Source: Vicinamibacterales bacterium (GTDB lineage: Bacteria > Acidobacteriota > Vicinamibacteria > Vicinamibacterales > UBA2999). From it: 64,000 nt of DNA. The notes under the pieces were generated by a model that ran no database searches, was not told where the DNA came from, and was given only the letters and a program-made list of their open reading frames with translations. Position numbers and translations under genes: made by a program. Of this stretch, positions 7,711 to 15,465 are shown in pieces. The DNA lies in contig JBAZYO010000015.1 of the NCBI GenBank assembly GCA_041659285.1, positions 1-64,000 on the forward strand. Reading direction: 5' to 3'. The stretch's first letter is position 1. Each line of letters begins with the position of its first letter.

Positions 7711-7935
7711 TCAGCGCACCCGCACGACCTCGACGCTGTCGCTCATGCCGTCCACTTCAAGCCGGTAGCCGCCCTGGTCGTCAACGACCTTCGCCCCCGG
7801 CATATACGCATAGTAGTAGTCGTACTTGTATTCGTTCTGCCGCCACTTCCCGCCCCCGTGGAACTCGAACACCGTGTTCCGATCGTGGAACCCCTTGAAC
7901 GACCCGCGAAGCTGTCCTTCTTCAATAACCGCCAT
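7711..7935 (-). CDS. Small conserved-looking protein, 74 aa (YKYDYYYAYMPG motif)
   Basis: ATG 7935 (minus strand) follows an AGGAGGT site, which decides the start over the longer open frame. The protein reads GSFKGFHDRNTVFEF, then WRQNEYKYDYYYAYMPGA, ending with a VEVVRVR strand. Similar short beta-rich proteins with a YxYxYAYMP core occur in phages and conjugative elements, from memory of the pattern; no function is known to me. Gene orientation is opposite to the flanking small genes. Confidence 0.65.
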   Translation of the reverse strand: MAVIEEGQLRGSFKGFHDRNTVFEFHGGGKWRQNEYKYDYYYAYMPGAKVVDDQGGYRLEVDGMSDSVEVVRVR

Positions 7936-8129
7936 GCCGCACCTCCTGCTCACGATGTCTGCCGACGCGCCATCATTCTTGCCTGAGTGCTCAACGGTGA
8001 ACGCACGAAGATAGACCGGTATCTGCACCCGGCCGTTTCCCGCCGTTGTCAGCCCTTTCCCAAGGCCGTGTCTACAAATCCCTCCGGCATCGTCTGATTC
8101 CCTGCCATGCGCGGGCGCTTCTTGCGTCA

Positions 8130-8193
8130 ACAGGAAAATCGGCTCCCTCGCCGAGCAGGTCACGCTGCGCATGACCTCCCCCAATTTTCCTGT
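8130..8193 (+). promoter_or_regulatory. Nested inverted repeat upstream of 8,273 gene
   Basis: Outer arms ACAGGAAAAT (8130-8139) and ATTTTCCTGT (8184-8193) are perfect complements. Inside lies AGGTCA/TGACCT around a 9-nt loop. The structure ends 80 bp before the next start codon. It could be a structured leader or an operator, and differs in sequence from the four radC-like leaders. Confidence 0.45.
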
Positions 8194-8272
8194 GGACGCC
8201 GCGCCCTGGCGCAAGGCGGACGGGGACTCATCCCGCAGGGGATTTGTTCAAACACGAAAAGGAGAAAGAGCG

Positions 8273-8512
8273 ATGACAACACAAACCGAAACGACCAAAG
8301 AGAAGCAGATACCGGCCTTCTACATCTTCGACACCGTCGAGAGCGACGGCAAGAAAGAGAACAAGCGCATCGGCGCCGCGTTCCCTCACAAGAAGGGCAA
8401 GGGCTTCACGTTCCTGATTGCGGGCAAACGCTACGCAGCTTTTCCGCCCAAGGCGAAGACCGCAGCCACCGTTCAGCCAGAGGCAACCGAGCAACCGGGG
8501 AAGGGCACGTAA
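8273..8512 (+). CDS. Small basic protein, 79 aa
   Basis: ATG 8273 follows AAAAGGAGA, a strong ribosome binding site, so the longer open frame upstream is not used. Composition: polar Thr/Lys-rich N-terminus, a short domain (PAFYIFDTVES, KRIGAAFPHKKGKGFTFLIAGKRYAAFPP) and an Ala/Glu tail. The middle resembles short single-domain proteins of mobile elements whose function is unknown. It heads a four-gene run (8273-9632) with translational coupling. Confidence 0.65.
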   Translation: MTTQTETTKEKQIPAFYIFDTVESDGKKENKRIGAAFPHKKGKGFTFLIAGKRYAAFPPKAKTAATVQPEATEQPGKGT

Positions 8513-8520
8513 GCGCTCTT

Positions 8521-8537
8521 CCTCCTGCAACAGGAGG
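8521..8537 (+). promoter_or_regulatory. Ribosome binding site sequestered in hairpin
   Basis: CCTCCT (8521-8526), loop GCAAC, AGGAGG (8532-8537). The entire Shine-Dalgarno sequence of the gene starting at 8543 is paired in a 6-bp stem located 9-25 nt after the preceding stop codon (8510-8512). Ribosomes terminating upstream could open it. Confidence 0.6.
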
Positions 8538-8542
8538 TCAAC

Positions 8543-8806
8543 ATGCAATACGAAGTTCAGCACTACACGTTGTTCTACGGCTGGGTCAACACTTGGGCAT
8601 ACGCCGAGGCCGATGGCGTCATGCACCCCGAAAGATTCGCCACCGCCAAAGAGGCGAAAGCAGCTCTCGACGAGTTCTTTGAAGACCTCGAAGAGGAAGT
8701 CGCGGCGGGCCAGATGGCCGCTCACGACCGCGACGAATTCCGCGTCAGGCCCGTTGCCGGAATTGGCATTTCCGGCAGGCTGGACGCAGCGGGAGGTGCG
8801 CCGTGA
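8543..8806 (+). CDS. Small acidic protein, 87 aa
   Basis: Starts MQYEVQHYTLFYGWVNTW, has a helix FATAKEAKAALDEFFEDLEEEV, and ends in a Gly/Ala tail. The pattern (YEVQHYTL...GWVNTW...F.T..EA..AL.EF) is that of a short hypothetical family found in mobile elements and phages; function unknown. Its ribosome binding site is the AGGAGG trapped in the 8521-8537 hairpin. The last 4 bp overlap the next start (GTGA). Confidence 0.7.
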   Translation: MQYEVQHYTLFYGWVNTWAYAEADGVMHPERFATAKEAKAALDEFFEDLEEEVAAGQMAAHDRDEFRVRPVAGIGISGRLDAAGGAP

Positions 8807-9078
8807 GACGGCGCACCGAACTCTACCGCTTCGACTGGAACGGCATCCTGCTCGAAGTCATCTACGATCCACAATGGCTGCCACCCGCCATCGTCGGCGA
8901 GGAGGTCGCGCACCTGAAGGTGCGGAGCATCTACCCGACTGACGTTCCGCTCCCGTTTGCGAAACACGGGTGTTTCAGCAGCACGATCCTGGCTTCGACC
9001 GTTGCCGCCGCTGGCGGCCCGGTCAACTACGTGGACGTGATGTTTGCAGCCGAACAGGCTGCGGGAGGTGCGGCGTGA
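8803..9078 (+). CDS. Small protein, 91 aa, translationally coupled
   Basis: GTG start overlaps the previous stop (GTGA, 8803-8806) and follows GGGAGGTG. The N-terminus reads RTELYRFDWNGILLEVIYDP, beta-rich, followed by a mixed segment (HLKVRSIYP, SSTILASTVAAAGGPVNYV). No known domain. Its stop overlaps the ATG of the next gene by one base, so three consecutive genes are coupled. Confidence 0.65.
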   Translation: MRRRTELYRFDWNGILLEVIYDPQWLPPAIVGEEVAHLKVRSIYPTDVPLPFAKHGCFSSTILASTVAAAGGPVNYVDVMFAAEQAAGGAA

Positions 9079-9632
9079 TGAATTACGGAAAACTAATTCG
9101 CCTTGTAACAATTTGTGATTGGACGTCTCGGCGTGGAACCTGTAGGCCGGTGCTTCACGTTAACGACAAACGGTGTATCACAATGTCGCTTAAAGAGTGG
9201 TTCCGCGTAGGGGCGAAACCGAAAACCCCGATAACGGGGAAGAAGTATGAACTGGTGCCGAACCAGCAGATCATCGTTGGCGGTGTGACGCTGTATCGCA
9301 TTCGGGCACTGCGGGATTTCGGCAAGGTGAAGGCTGGCGACTTCGGTGGCTTTGTCGAGTCAGAATCCAACCTGAGCCATGAAGGCAATTGTTGGGTTTC
9401 TGGGCAGGCTCATGTTTCTGGTGATGCGCAAATCTACGGCAATGCCCGTGTCTTCGAGGACGCGCGTGTTTACGAACATGCCCAGATAGGCGGCAATGTT
9501 CGGGTGTTTGGGACAGCGCGGGTCTGGGGCTATACAAAGCTCGGAGGCCGTGAGAGGGTCACCGGCACTCTAGTCTGCACCCCTGCCGGCTGGAAGGATG
9601 AAATATGGTTGATATTTCATGGGCTTGGGTAA
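9078..9632 (+). CDS. Left-handed beta-helix (hexapeptide-like repeat) protein, YdcK-like
   Basis: 184 aa from ATG 9078, which overlaps the upstream stop and has GGGAGGTG 8 nt before it; ATG 9183 is an alternative start nearer the conserved core. The core begins KKYELVPN and contains LYRIRALRDFGKVKAGDFGGFVESE. It then runs through repeats such as CWVSGQAHVSGDAQIYGNA and RVFEDARVYEHAQIGGNV, typical of a beta-solenoid. YdcK-like proteins of this pattern are common in phages and islands, with structural or unknown roles. The first 35 codons look AT-richer than the rest. Confidence 0.75.
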   Translation: MNYGKLIRLVTICDWTSRRGTCRPVLHVNDKRCITMSLKEWFRVGAKPKTPITGKKYELVPNQQIIVGGVTLYRIRALRDFGKVKAGDFGGFVESESNLSHEGNCWVSGQAHVSGDAQIYGNARVFEDARVYEHAQIGGNVRVFGTARVWGYTKLGGRERVTGTLVCTPAGWKDEIWLIFHGLG

Positions 9633-9656
9633 TCTGATCTGACGAGAGATGGCAGA

Positions 9657-10757
9657 CTACCATGCCTCGCAGGGAGGTTCAGGCTCTGTACAAGCCCGAC
9701 ACGGCAACAGTTGTCGCTTTGCCGCGTGGTCGGCTGCTCGCCACTTACTTCGATGCGGCACGGAAGGATTGGCAGCAATATAGTTCATGCGGTCATCCAC
9801 GGAGCGATGGCGGCACTCGTCCATTCCGGCCCCGAACGTCCGCGTCCACCGCGGAACCACTGCCCATTGCCCTTGGCTGGAATTGTAGATACTAGAACAG
9901 CAGTTCGGGTTCGCTCTTGCGAGGTAGGTATGATCGAAGCTTAGGTCGCACTGCTCCGCGTGACACACCATCCACCGGAAAGCAATGTCCGAGAGACCAG
10001 AATTCTGGTTGCCGCCCCCAACATCGCAGTGCGTACCTGGAAACCATGCCTGCTCCATCTTTTGACCGGGGTACTTAGAAGACCAGATGTCAGGCGCGAA
10101 ATTCCACCTCCGCTCATGCACGGCCAGCGCCTGATAAGCGTGACTGACGTTGGGCGATAAGGCGACGTCATGGAAACCGACCAGCTTCTTCCAGTTGAAT
10201 ATGCGACCGATGACCGGGACTGGTATTCCGAGCGATCCGACTGTGTCCCATACGCCCAAGAATCTGATCGGGAACTGCTGGTCACCTTGCCTGATGTCCT
10301 GCAACCGCTTGCCTATAGCCGACGAACGCTTTCCTGGCGGGCGACGATAGTCCCGGTAGAACTCCGGAAGGCCACGCAGATCCTGCTTCCGAAGAACCCC
10401 CAACCAGCGCATGAAACCTGACAATGACCGAGCCGTATAAGCGCCGCGACTGAAACCGAACAGGAACAGCTGGTCCTCTTCCAATATGAAGTTATCAACG
10501 ATGAAGGAATAGGCCTCGCAGATCGTTCGAGAGATGCCTGCGCCCGTCATCCCACCCCAGTAATGAGATAAGCGTCCGGTGCCAATGCCAGGGTAGTACG
10601 CAGTGACCTGAGGAACGGCGGGCACGACGCTCGTGTCCTGGCGCAATACTGCGATTTGAATCTTTTCGACATTCGTCGGGTACGAGCCTTTGTGCCTCCC
10701 ACGTAACGATGCTCGCATTTCCCAAGTGCCGTCGAAGCACAGTACAAGCCGCTTCAT
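9657..10757 (-). CDS. DUF2235 alpha/beta-hydrolase (Tle-like phospholipase family)
   Basis: 366 aa. It begins MKRLVLCFDGTW, the hallmark of DUF2235, and has the nucleophile motif GFSRGAYTARS, an LGVWDTVGSLG block and a catalytic-His region HCDVGGG. DUF2235 proteins include type VI secretion phospholipase effectors and intracellular hydrolases. No signal peptide and no T6SS gene (VgrG, Hcp) is visible nearby, so secretion is unsupported. It converges on the beta-helix gene. The ATG at 10757 has GAGG upstream. Confidence 0.85.
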   Translation of the reverse strand: MKRLVLCFDGTWEMRASLRGRHKGSYPTNVEKIQIAVLRQDTSVVPAVPQVTAYYPGIGTGRLSHYWGGMTGAGISRTICEAYSFIVDNFILEEDQLFLFGFSRGAYTARSLSGFMRWLGVLRKQDLRGLPEFYRDYRRPPGKRSSAIGKRLQDIRQGDQQFPIRFLGVWDTVGSLGIPVPVIGRIFNWKKLVGFHDVALSPNVSHAYQALAVHERRWNFAPDIWSSKYPGQKMEQAWFPGTHCDVGGGNQNSGLSDIAFRWMVCHAEQCDLSFDHTYLARANPNCCSSIYNSSQGQWAVVPRWTRTFGAGMDECRHRSVDDRMNYIAANPSVPHRSKWRAADHAAKRQLLPCRACTEPEPPCEAW

Positions 10758-10948
10758 GAAGACTCCTCGCGCAGTGACACGTCTGAGGTCTTGGTCCTGC
10801 GGAACATCATTCGGATGTTCGCCGCCGACGTCGCGACCGGTGATTCGCCACCACCAGTAGCTGACTGATCGGGCCGATGCTACTACACGTTCCCCGCATA
10901 GCTGGAGCGTGACCGGCTTGGTCGGCAGCCCCTCCTATAAAGCGCAAG

Positions 10949-10975
10949 CCGTCGCAACCGATCCGGCTGCGACGG
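10949..10975 (-). terminator. Probable terminator of the 10,987 gene
   Basis: CCGTCGCA (10949-10956) and TGCGACGG (10968-10975) form an 8-bp stem with an 11-nt loop, 12 bp beyond the stop codon of the minus-strand gene. The trailing T content on that strand is modest. Confidence 0.45.
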
Positions 10976-10986
10976 GGCGCGCGGGC

Positions 10987-11187
10987 TCAGAAGCCCGGCC
11001 CACGCGGGCGCCACGCTGCGTTCCGCGCCGCCTGCTCCTGCCGGATGTTATCCAGCGATGCCAGTCCGCAGAGCCATTCCGGCGATCCTTCGCGCGCGTA
11101 GTGGATATTCCTCAATACCAGGGCGAGCAGCCCGTCCAGTTCGTGTTTGTTCAGATACGCCAGTTCGCTGCGTGTGATCGTTCTCAT
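10987..11187 (-). CDS. Small protein, 66 aa
   Basis: ATG 11187 (minus strand) is preceded by GAGGAGGA, which fixes the start inside a longer open frame. Helical throughout: MRTITRSELAYLNKHELDGLLALVLRN, then a LCGLASLDNIRQEQ helix. It resembles short phage/ICE proteins whose N-terminus reads 'RTxTRxELxxLxxxELxxL'; function unknown. It is followed by a hairpin terminator. Confidence 0.65.
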   Translation of the reverse strand: MRTITRSELAYLNKHELDGLLALVLRNIHYAREGSPEWLCGLASLDNIRQEQAARNAAWRPRGPGF

Positions 11188-11585
11188 GTCTTCCTCCTCG
11201 TTTGGAGGCCCCGACACCCGAGGCCTTTCATGCTTGACGGGAGGGCGCGGCCCTTGGCGTGAGCCGCATCCGTAGGACCGCAACGAAGAGAAGGAGCCTT
11301 GCGCTTGCGGCTTCACACGCCGGGACGTGCGAAACCGGAATCTTCAAAAGGCATTGGATGAAGGGGAGTCTTGAGAGGGAGAACGGCTGACTCGAGTCCA
11401 CACGCTGAACTGTGCAGCCTTGCAAACCGGGACGGGCTGTGTGCAATCGCTGTATTGAGATTCTCCTGCCCGCTTCGCGGGAAGCCGATGGCTCTTCGGA
11501 GCAATCCAGGCTGTAAATTCCTTCGGGAACTTCGGCGCGAACACCTTATAGTACGCGCTGACCAAAACGGGCTGACCTTCAACAA
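11188..11585. other. Intergenic region between small gene and coupling protein
   Basis: About 400 bp between divergent genes. Open frames here lack ribosome binding sites and protein-like composition. There is a small hairpin CCCGC-TTC-GCGGG near 11,469 and a possible -10 element TATAGT near 11,547, about 35 bp before the coupling-protein start. I see no further gene. Confidence 0.5.
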
Positions 11586-14228
11586 GTGACGCGAAAACCC
11601 TGCGGCGGCTTCGGAATCAGATGGCGGTTCGTATCCGCGGCGCTGCTTGTCTGGCTGTTTCCGGCTTTCGCTTTCGCGCAGCTTCCGCAGGCGACCATCG
11701 ATGAGATCGTCACGCTCACCGTTCGGCGTGCGGAGACCACAGCGCTCTGGAATGGCAACGAGATCGACCGCAACGAGTTGACGGCGCGGTTGAATGCCGT
11801 CGATGCCGAACTCAGGTCACTCCAGCAACAAATCCGAGCGCTCTCAACCGACGATCAAAGGCAGGTCAATAACCAGATCAAGGGCCTGACCGAGGCGCGC
11901 CTTGCGCTCCTCCGACCGCAGTGGCAGGCGAAGGCCGATGCACTGCGACGCGAACAAGCCGACCGTCAGGACGCGCTGATGAAGGGCGTCCTGCGTGACA
12001 CGCAGAAAGCGCTGGAGGCGCAACGCCGCCGCGCGCTGCTGCTGCAGCGGCGCGACCGCGGTGAGATCACGGCGGAGGCATTCGCGGAGGAGGACCAGAA
12101 GGCTCTCGACGAGATCATGGCGCTCCGCGCCCCTTACGCGGCCGAAGGCCACGGGTACGACAGGCGCTTCGATACCCACCTGGCACGGCTGACGCGGGAG
12201 ATGGCGACACAACCGCCACCGCCGGCGCCGCCGGAGGTGGTTGCGAGTGCTCCCGCAGTGCCTCGCCCAGCGCCGAAGGCCAAGACACCGGAGAACCCGA
12301 CCTCAGACGCCGCTTACGCGCGCGATGTCTACGAAGCCGGTGATTTGTATTGGGGGATGCTTGAAGCCGCACGTCAGTTTCAGGATGGCGACATCGACGA
12401 TTCCACCGTAAACACAGTAAAAACAGCACTTGAGCCTGACCTTCAAAAACTGATCAAGAAATGGCGTGCGGCCGGACGCGAGGCCGAGTTTGAGAAGGAC
12501 TACAAGCATGCCGCCGACAACCGGATGGTGGCCGAGAAGGCTGAAAGGCAGAGGCAAACCTGGGCCGCAATCTCCAGCTGGATGAGTGCCGCGCTGACCT
12601 TCGCCGCCGTCATCGGCGGAATCTACGTCGTGATCCTGGTCTTGCGATCGATGGGGACCAAGCCGACGCCGGGACGGCGTGTCTCCGACGTCTACGGCAC
12701 GGCGCACTACGCGCCGACCGAACTCAGCGTCCTGGACGATGCCTGTCTCACAAAAGGCCTGTTCTTCGGTAAGAGCAGCGCGCCGGAACTGGTCCGCCTC
12801 CCGCTCGACGCGCCGGGCGCGCCAGTGTGCTCGACGCCCGAGCACCACACGCTGATCGTCGCCCGCACGCGCACCGGCAAGGGCACGCGGGTGATCGTCC
12901 CGACGCTGCTGCGCTACGAAGGCTCCGCCTTCGTCATCGACCCGAAGGGCGAGAACGCCGCCATCACCGCGCGGGTCCGCCGCGACCAGCTGCGGCAGGA
13001 CATCCACATCCTGAACCCGTGGAACGAACTCGCCGAGACCTACCAGAGCCGCGGCTTCGTCACGGCGACCTACAACCCGCTCGACATCCTAGACCGGGAC
13101 GACCCCAACGTTGTTGCGATTGCGCAGTCATTGGCGGGGGCTATTTGCCCCGCGCCATCGAACGCGAAAGACCGCTTCTGGCAGGGAAGCGCGTCGAACG
13201 TCCTGGCCGCCGTGTTCCTCTGGCTGGCCGACCAGCCAGGAGAACGAAAGACGCTTGGTCGTGCGCGGGAGATCGTCAGTCTCACGCGCAAGAAGTTCAC
13301 GGCGGAATACCTCATCCCGATGGCGGCGAGCGAAGCCTTCTCCGGCGCCATCCGCGAGATGGCCGCGCCCTTCATCGACCTCGCCGATGAAACCTACAGC
13401 GGCGTGATGTCGAACCTGAGCGAAAGCACCAAGTTCTTGAGCGACCCGCAGGTGAAGGCGGCGACCGCCACGTCATCGTTCTCGATGGAAGACCTGGCAG
13501 CCAAGTTGACCACCGTATACGTGGTCATCCCGACCGACCGGATGGACACGCAGAAGACCTGGCTGCGGCTCATCATCGCCGCCGCGATGCACACGTTCAA
13601 GCGCCCGAAACAACGCCGGGTGTCCAAGCACCGGACCCTGTTCCTGATCGACGAGTTCGCGGCCCTCGGCCGGCTCGACGACCTGCCGCGAGACATCGCC
13701 ACCATGGGCGGCTTTGGGGTGGATTTTGCGCTGGTGGTGCAGGGCCTCGACCAGCTCAAGGACCACTACGGCGAGGCGAAAGGCACCATCCTCTCGAACT
13801 GCGCCTACAAGTGGTTCTGCGACGTGAACGACCTGGAGAGTGCCAAATACCTGAGCGACACGCTCGGCAAAGCGACGGTCACCACCACCAGCACCGCCGC
13901 CTCGACCTCGGCCGGCCCCGGCGGCGGCAGCAGCAGCGAGAGCACGACCCACAGCGAGACTGGCCGGTTCCTGCTCAACCCCGACGAAGTCCTGAACCTC
14001 GGGAAGAACGTGGCCATCACCATCCAGCCCAACGGCCACGCCCAATACGTCAGACCGGTCGATTACTGGAACCTTCAGAAGGCCTTCGGCTACCTCCGCG
14101 AAGGCCACCCCTCCCTTTATTGGGAACCCCCACTGACGTACGACCCGAACCCCTATGTGGAGACCGACGCTACTGTGCTCGCGGAAGCTCCCGACGAGCC
14201 TGCCTTCAACTCGCGGTCTGGCGGTTGA
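11586..14228 (+). CDS. traG: VirD4/TraG-type coupling ATPase with long N-terminal extension
   Basis: 880 aa. T4CP that would hand the relaxase-DNA complex to a type IV secretion channel. The C-terminal ~500 residues have Walker A ARTRTGKGTR (about 427-436), DPKGE, Walker B LFLIDEFAALGR (about 686-697) and the LSNCAYKWFCDVND block of the TraG/VirD4 family. The N-terminus is unusual: a signal-like segment (FVSAALLVWLFPAFAFA), about 170 residues of charged coiled coil, a Pro-rich linker, another ~90 residues, and only then a membrane helix near 330-352. Ordinary VirD4 proteins have two close N-terminal helices and ~600-650 aa. GTG start at 11586. Confidence 0.9.
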   Translation: MTRKPCGGFGIRWRFVSAALLVWLFPAFAFAQLPQATIDEIVTLTVRRAETTALWNGNEIDRNELTARLNAVDAELRSLQQQIRALSTDDQRQVNNQIKGLTEARLALLRPQWQAKADALRREQADRQDALMKGVLRDTQKALEAQRRRALLLQRRDRGEITAEAFAEEDQKALDEIMALRAPYAAEGHGYDRRFDTHLARLTREMATQPPPPAPPEVVASAPAVPRPAPKAKTPENPTSDAAYARDVYEAGDLYWGMLEAARQFQDGDIDDSTVNTVKTALEPDLQKLIKKWRAAGREAEFEKDYKHAADNRMVAEKAERQRQTWAAISSWMSAALTFAAVIGGIYVVILVLRSMGTKPTPGRRVSDVYGTAHYAPTELSVLDDACLTKGLFFGKSSAPELVRLPLDAPGAPVCSTPEHHTLIVARTRTGKGTRVIVPTLLRYEGSAFVIDPKGENAAITARVRRDQLRQDIHILNPWNELAETYQSRGFVTATYNPLDILDRDDPNVVAIAQSLAGAICPAPSNAKDRFWQGSASNVLAAVFLWLADQPGERKTLGRAREIVSLTRKKFTAEYLIPMAASEAFSGAIREMAAPFIDLADETYSGVMSNLSESTKFLSDPQVKAATATSSFSMEDLAAKLTTVYVVIPTDRMDTQKTWLRLIIAAAMHTFKRPKQRRVSKHRTLFLIDEFAALGRLDDLPRDIATMGGFGVDFALVVQGLDQLKDHYGEAKGTILSNCAYKWFCDVNDLESAKYLSDTLGKATVTTTSTAASTSAGPGGGSSSESTTHSETGRFLLNPDEVLNLGKNVAITIQPNGHAQYVRPVDYWNLQKAFGYLREGHPSLYWEPPLTYDPNPYVETDATVLAEAPDEPAFNSRSGG

Positions 14229-14355
14229 ACGCTAGCATCGTTGGGCGTAGGCTGAGGCTTGGCCTCGTAACTGGGCCCGCGAGGCCCGACGGAAACTCTG
14301 GGCTCCACTGGGGGATGGGTGGAAAAGGCTGTCCTCGCGCTCGCGGGCGCGATTA

Positions 14356-14448
14356 CCTTTCTTCACTTATTGAAAATATTTATTAATGATTTGGCCGGGA
14401 TCATTCGTCAAACCTATAAGGCCTATCGAATGATTAATCGAATGATTA
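14356..14448. repeat. AT-rich stretch with iteron-like tandem 12-mers
   Basis: An AT-rich stretch (about 14,356-14,395) is followed by TCATTCG (14401-14407), an inverted copy of the repeat core, then two perfect adjacent copies of ATCGAATGATTA (14425-14436 and 14437-14448). AGGCCT palindromes flank the pair. Such an arrangement is typical of protein-binding iterons at oriT or oriV; the binding protein is unknown. Confidence 0.6.
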
Positions 14449-14465
14449 GAGGCCTTTAGAGCCTC

Positions 14466-14495
14466 ACGGCCCTGGCGCCCGGCAGCCAGGGCCGT
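14466..14495 (+). terminator. 11-bp perfect GC-rich hairpin
   Basis: ACGGCCCTGGC (14466-14476), 8-nt loop, GCCAGGGCCGT (14485-14495). It lies 238 bp after the coupling-protein stop and right after the iteron-like repeats. It may terminate the coupling-protein transcript or form part of oriT; no T-run follows. Confidence 0.45.
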
Positions 14496-14627
14496 CGTAC
14501 TTCAGGCAGAGCATCGGGTGCCGAGCCGACCGACGTAACCAGGCATCCCCCAAACAAGATCGAACGGCGACGACCGCGCGGGAAAGTCGTGCGACGAGGG
14601 CCAGAAGTGACGGGTATTTGGCGCTGG

Positions 14628-14661
14628 CGTTAACCCATATTAACGACGAATCTGGTACAAT
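14628..14661 (+). promoter_or_regulatory. Palindromic operator beside a -10 element
   Basis: CGTTAA (14628-14633) and TTAACG (14640-14645) form an inverted repeat with a 6-bp spacer. It ends 10 bp before TACAAT (14656-14661), a good -10 hexamer preceded by TGG. It could be an autoregulated promoter for the downstream mob genes. Confidence 0.4.
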
Positions 14662-14699
14662 TCCCCTATCGACTCGCCTTCGCACCGACGTTAAGTTTT

Positions 14700-15060
14700 C
14701 AGCAATCAGTCGGTGCTATTCTGGAAAATAGGACGGCCGCAGCACGTATTATCGTGCTTTGCAAGCCATGTGCGGTGCAACCGCACAACCGCCTCGATAC
14801 CGAGGCTAGGCTTGGCAAGGGAGGTGACTTCGTCCTCCCGTTGCATCCCTCCGGACCAGGGGCTAGAGCGCCCCGTGGACCCCTGCGCGGGGGCAATGAA
14901 TGCCGCGCAGCGAGGCTTTGCCTTGCACCACCAGGCCGTTCCGCCTGGACCTGACCGGGGGCTTTCGCGCCACCCGGACCCACGACCAGGAGTATCCCTC
15001 CTGGACCTGGACCAGCATCTGCTGGACCGATCAGGGGCTCGTGCCGCCCCATGAACCGGG
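14700..15060 (+). other. Candidate oriT / relaxosome assembly region
   Basis: The noncoding stretch directly upstream of mobC is dense in hairpins: GCACG/CGTGC (14742-14757), GTGCGGT/ACCGCAC (14770-14786), CCAGGC/GCCTGG (14931-14948), CCAGGAG/CTCCTGG (14986-15004) and CCAGCA/TGCTGG (15012-15025). The last three share a CCAG...CTGG frame and a CCTGGACC tail at similar spacing. Location between coupling protein and mobC-relaxase genes is where oriT usually lies. I cannot identify the nic site. Confidence 0.5.
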
Positions 15061-15099
15061 CAGGTCATTGCGGCGCATACCAAGGCGAAAGGAAGCGGC

Positions 15100-15465
15100 A
15101 TGGCAGGCAGCAACAAGAGGCGTCGGGGCAAGGTCATTGTGTCCCGCTGCCTGGACGACGAATTCAACATCATCGCCGCGAAGGCCGATAGGGCCGGGCT
15201 TTCCCTGGGCGCCTTCACGCGCGCGGCCCTACTCGGAGATGCAGGTGCCCGCGCCCAGCGCCGCCCGCCGGCCGACCATGTGGCCCTGCGCCAAATCCTC
15301 GGCCACGTCGGGCGCATCGGGAACAACATCAACCAGATCGCCCGCGCCCTGAACGCCCAGGAGACCGCGAAGCTTGAGGACCTGCCGGAGGCTCTGACGG
15401 CTTACCTCGATATCCGAAAGGCGATATTCGAGGCCCTCGGCAAGAACCCCGGACCGGGCAAATGA
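15100..15465 (+). CDS. mobC: MobC-type relaxosome accessory protein
   Basis: 121 aa. A basic N-terminus (GSNKRRRGKVIVSRCLDDEF) precedes a ribbon-helix-helix-like region (LSLGAFTRAALLG). The family hallmark GRIGNNINQIARALN follows and is characteristic of MobC/MbeC proteins that melt oriT and recruit the relaxase. The stop overlaps the relaxase start (ATGA at 15462-15465). An AAAGGAAGCGGC site precedes ATG 15100. Confidence 0.88.
   Translation: MAGSNKRRRGKVIVSRCLDDEFNIIAAKADRAGLSLGAFTRAALLGDAGARAQRRPPADHVALRQILGHVGRIGNNINQIARALNAQETAKLEDLPEALTAYLDIRKAIFEALGKNPGPGK

Noticed and set aside
14700..15060. A protein-coding gene upstream of mobC
   Set aside because: Several frames are open, but they lack ribosome binding sites and consistent codon pattern, and the DNA is dominated by inverted repeats.
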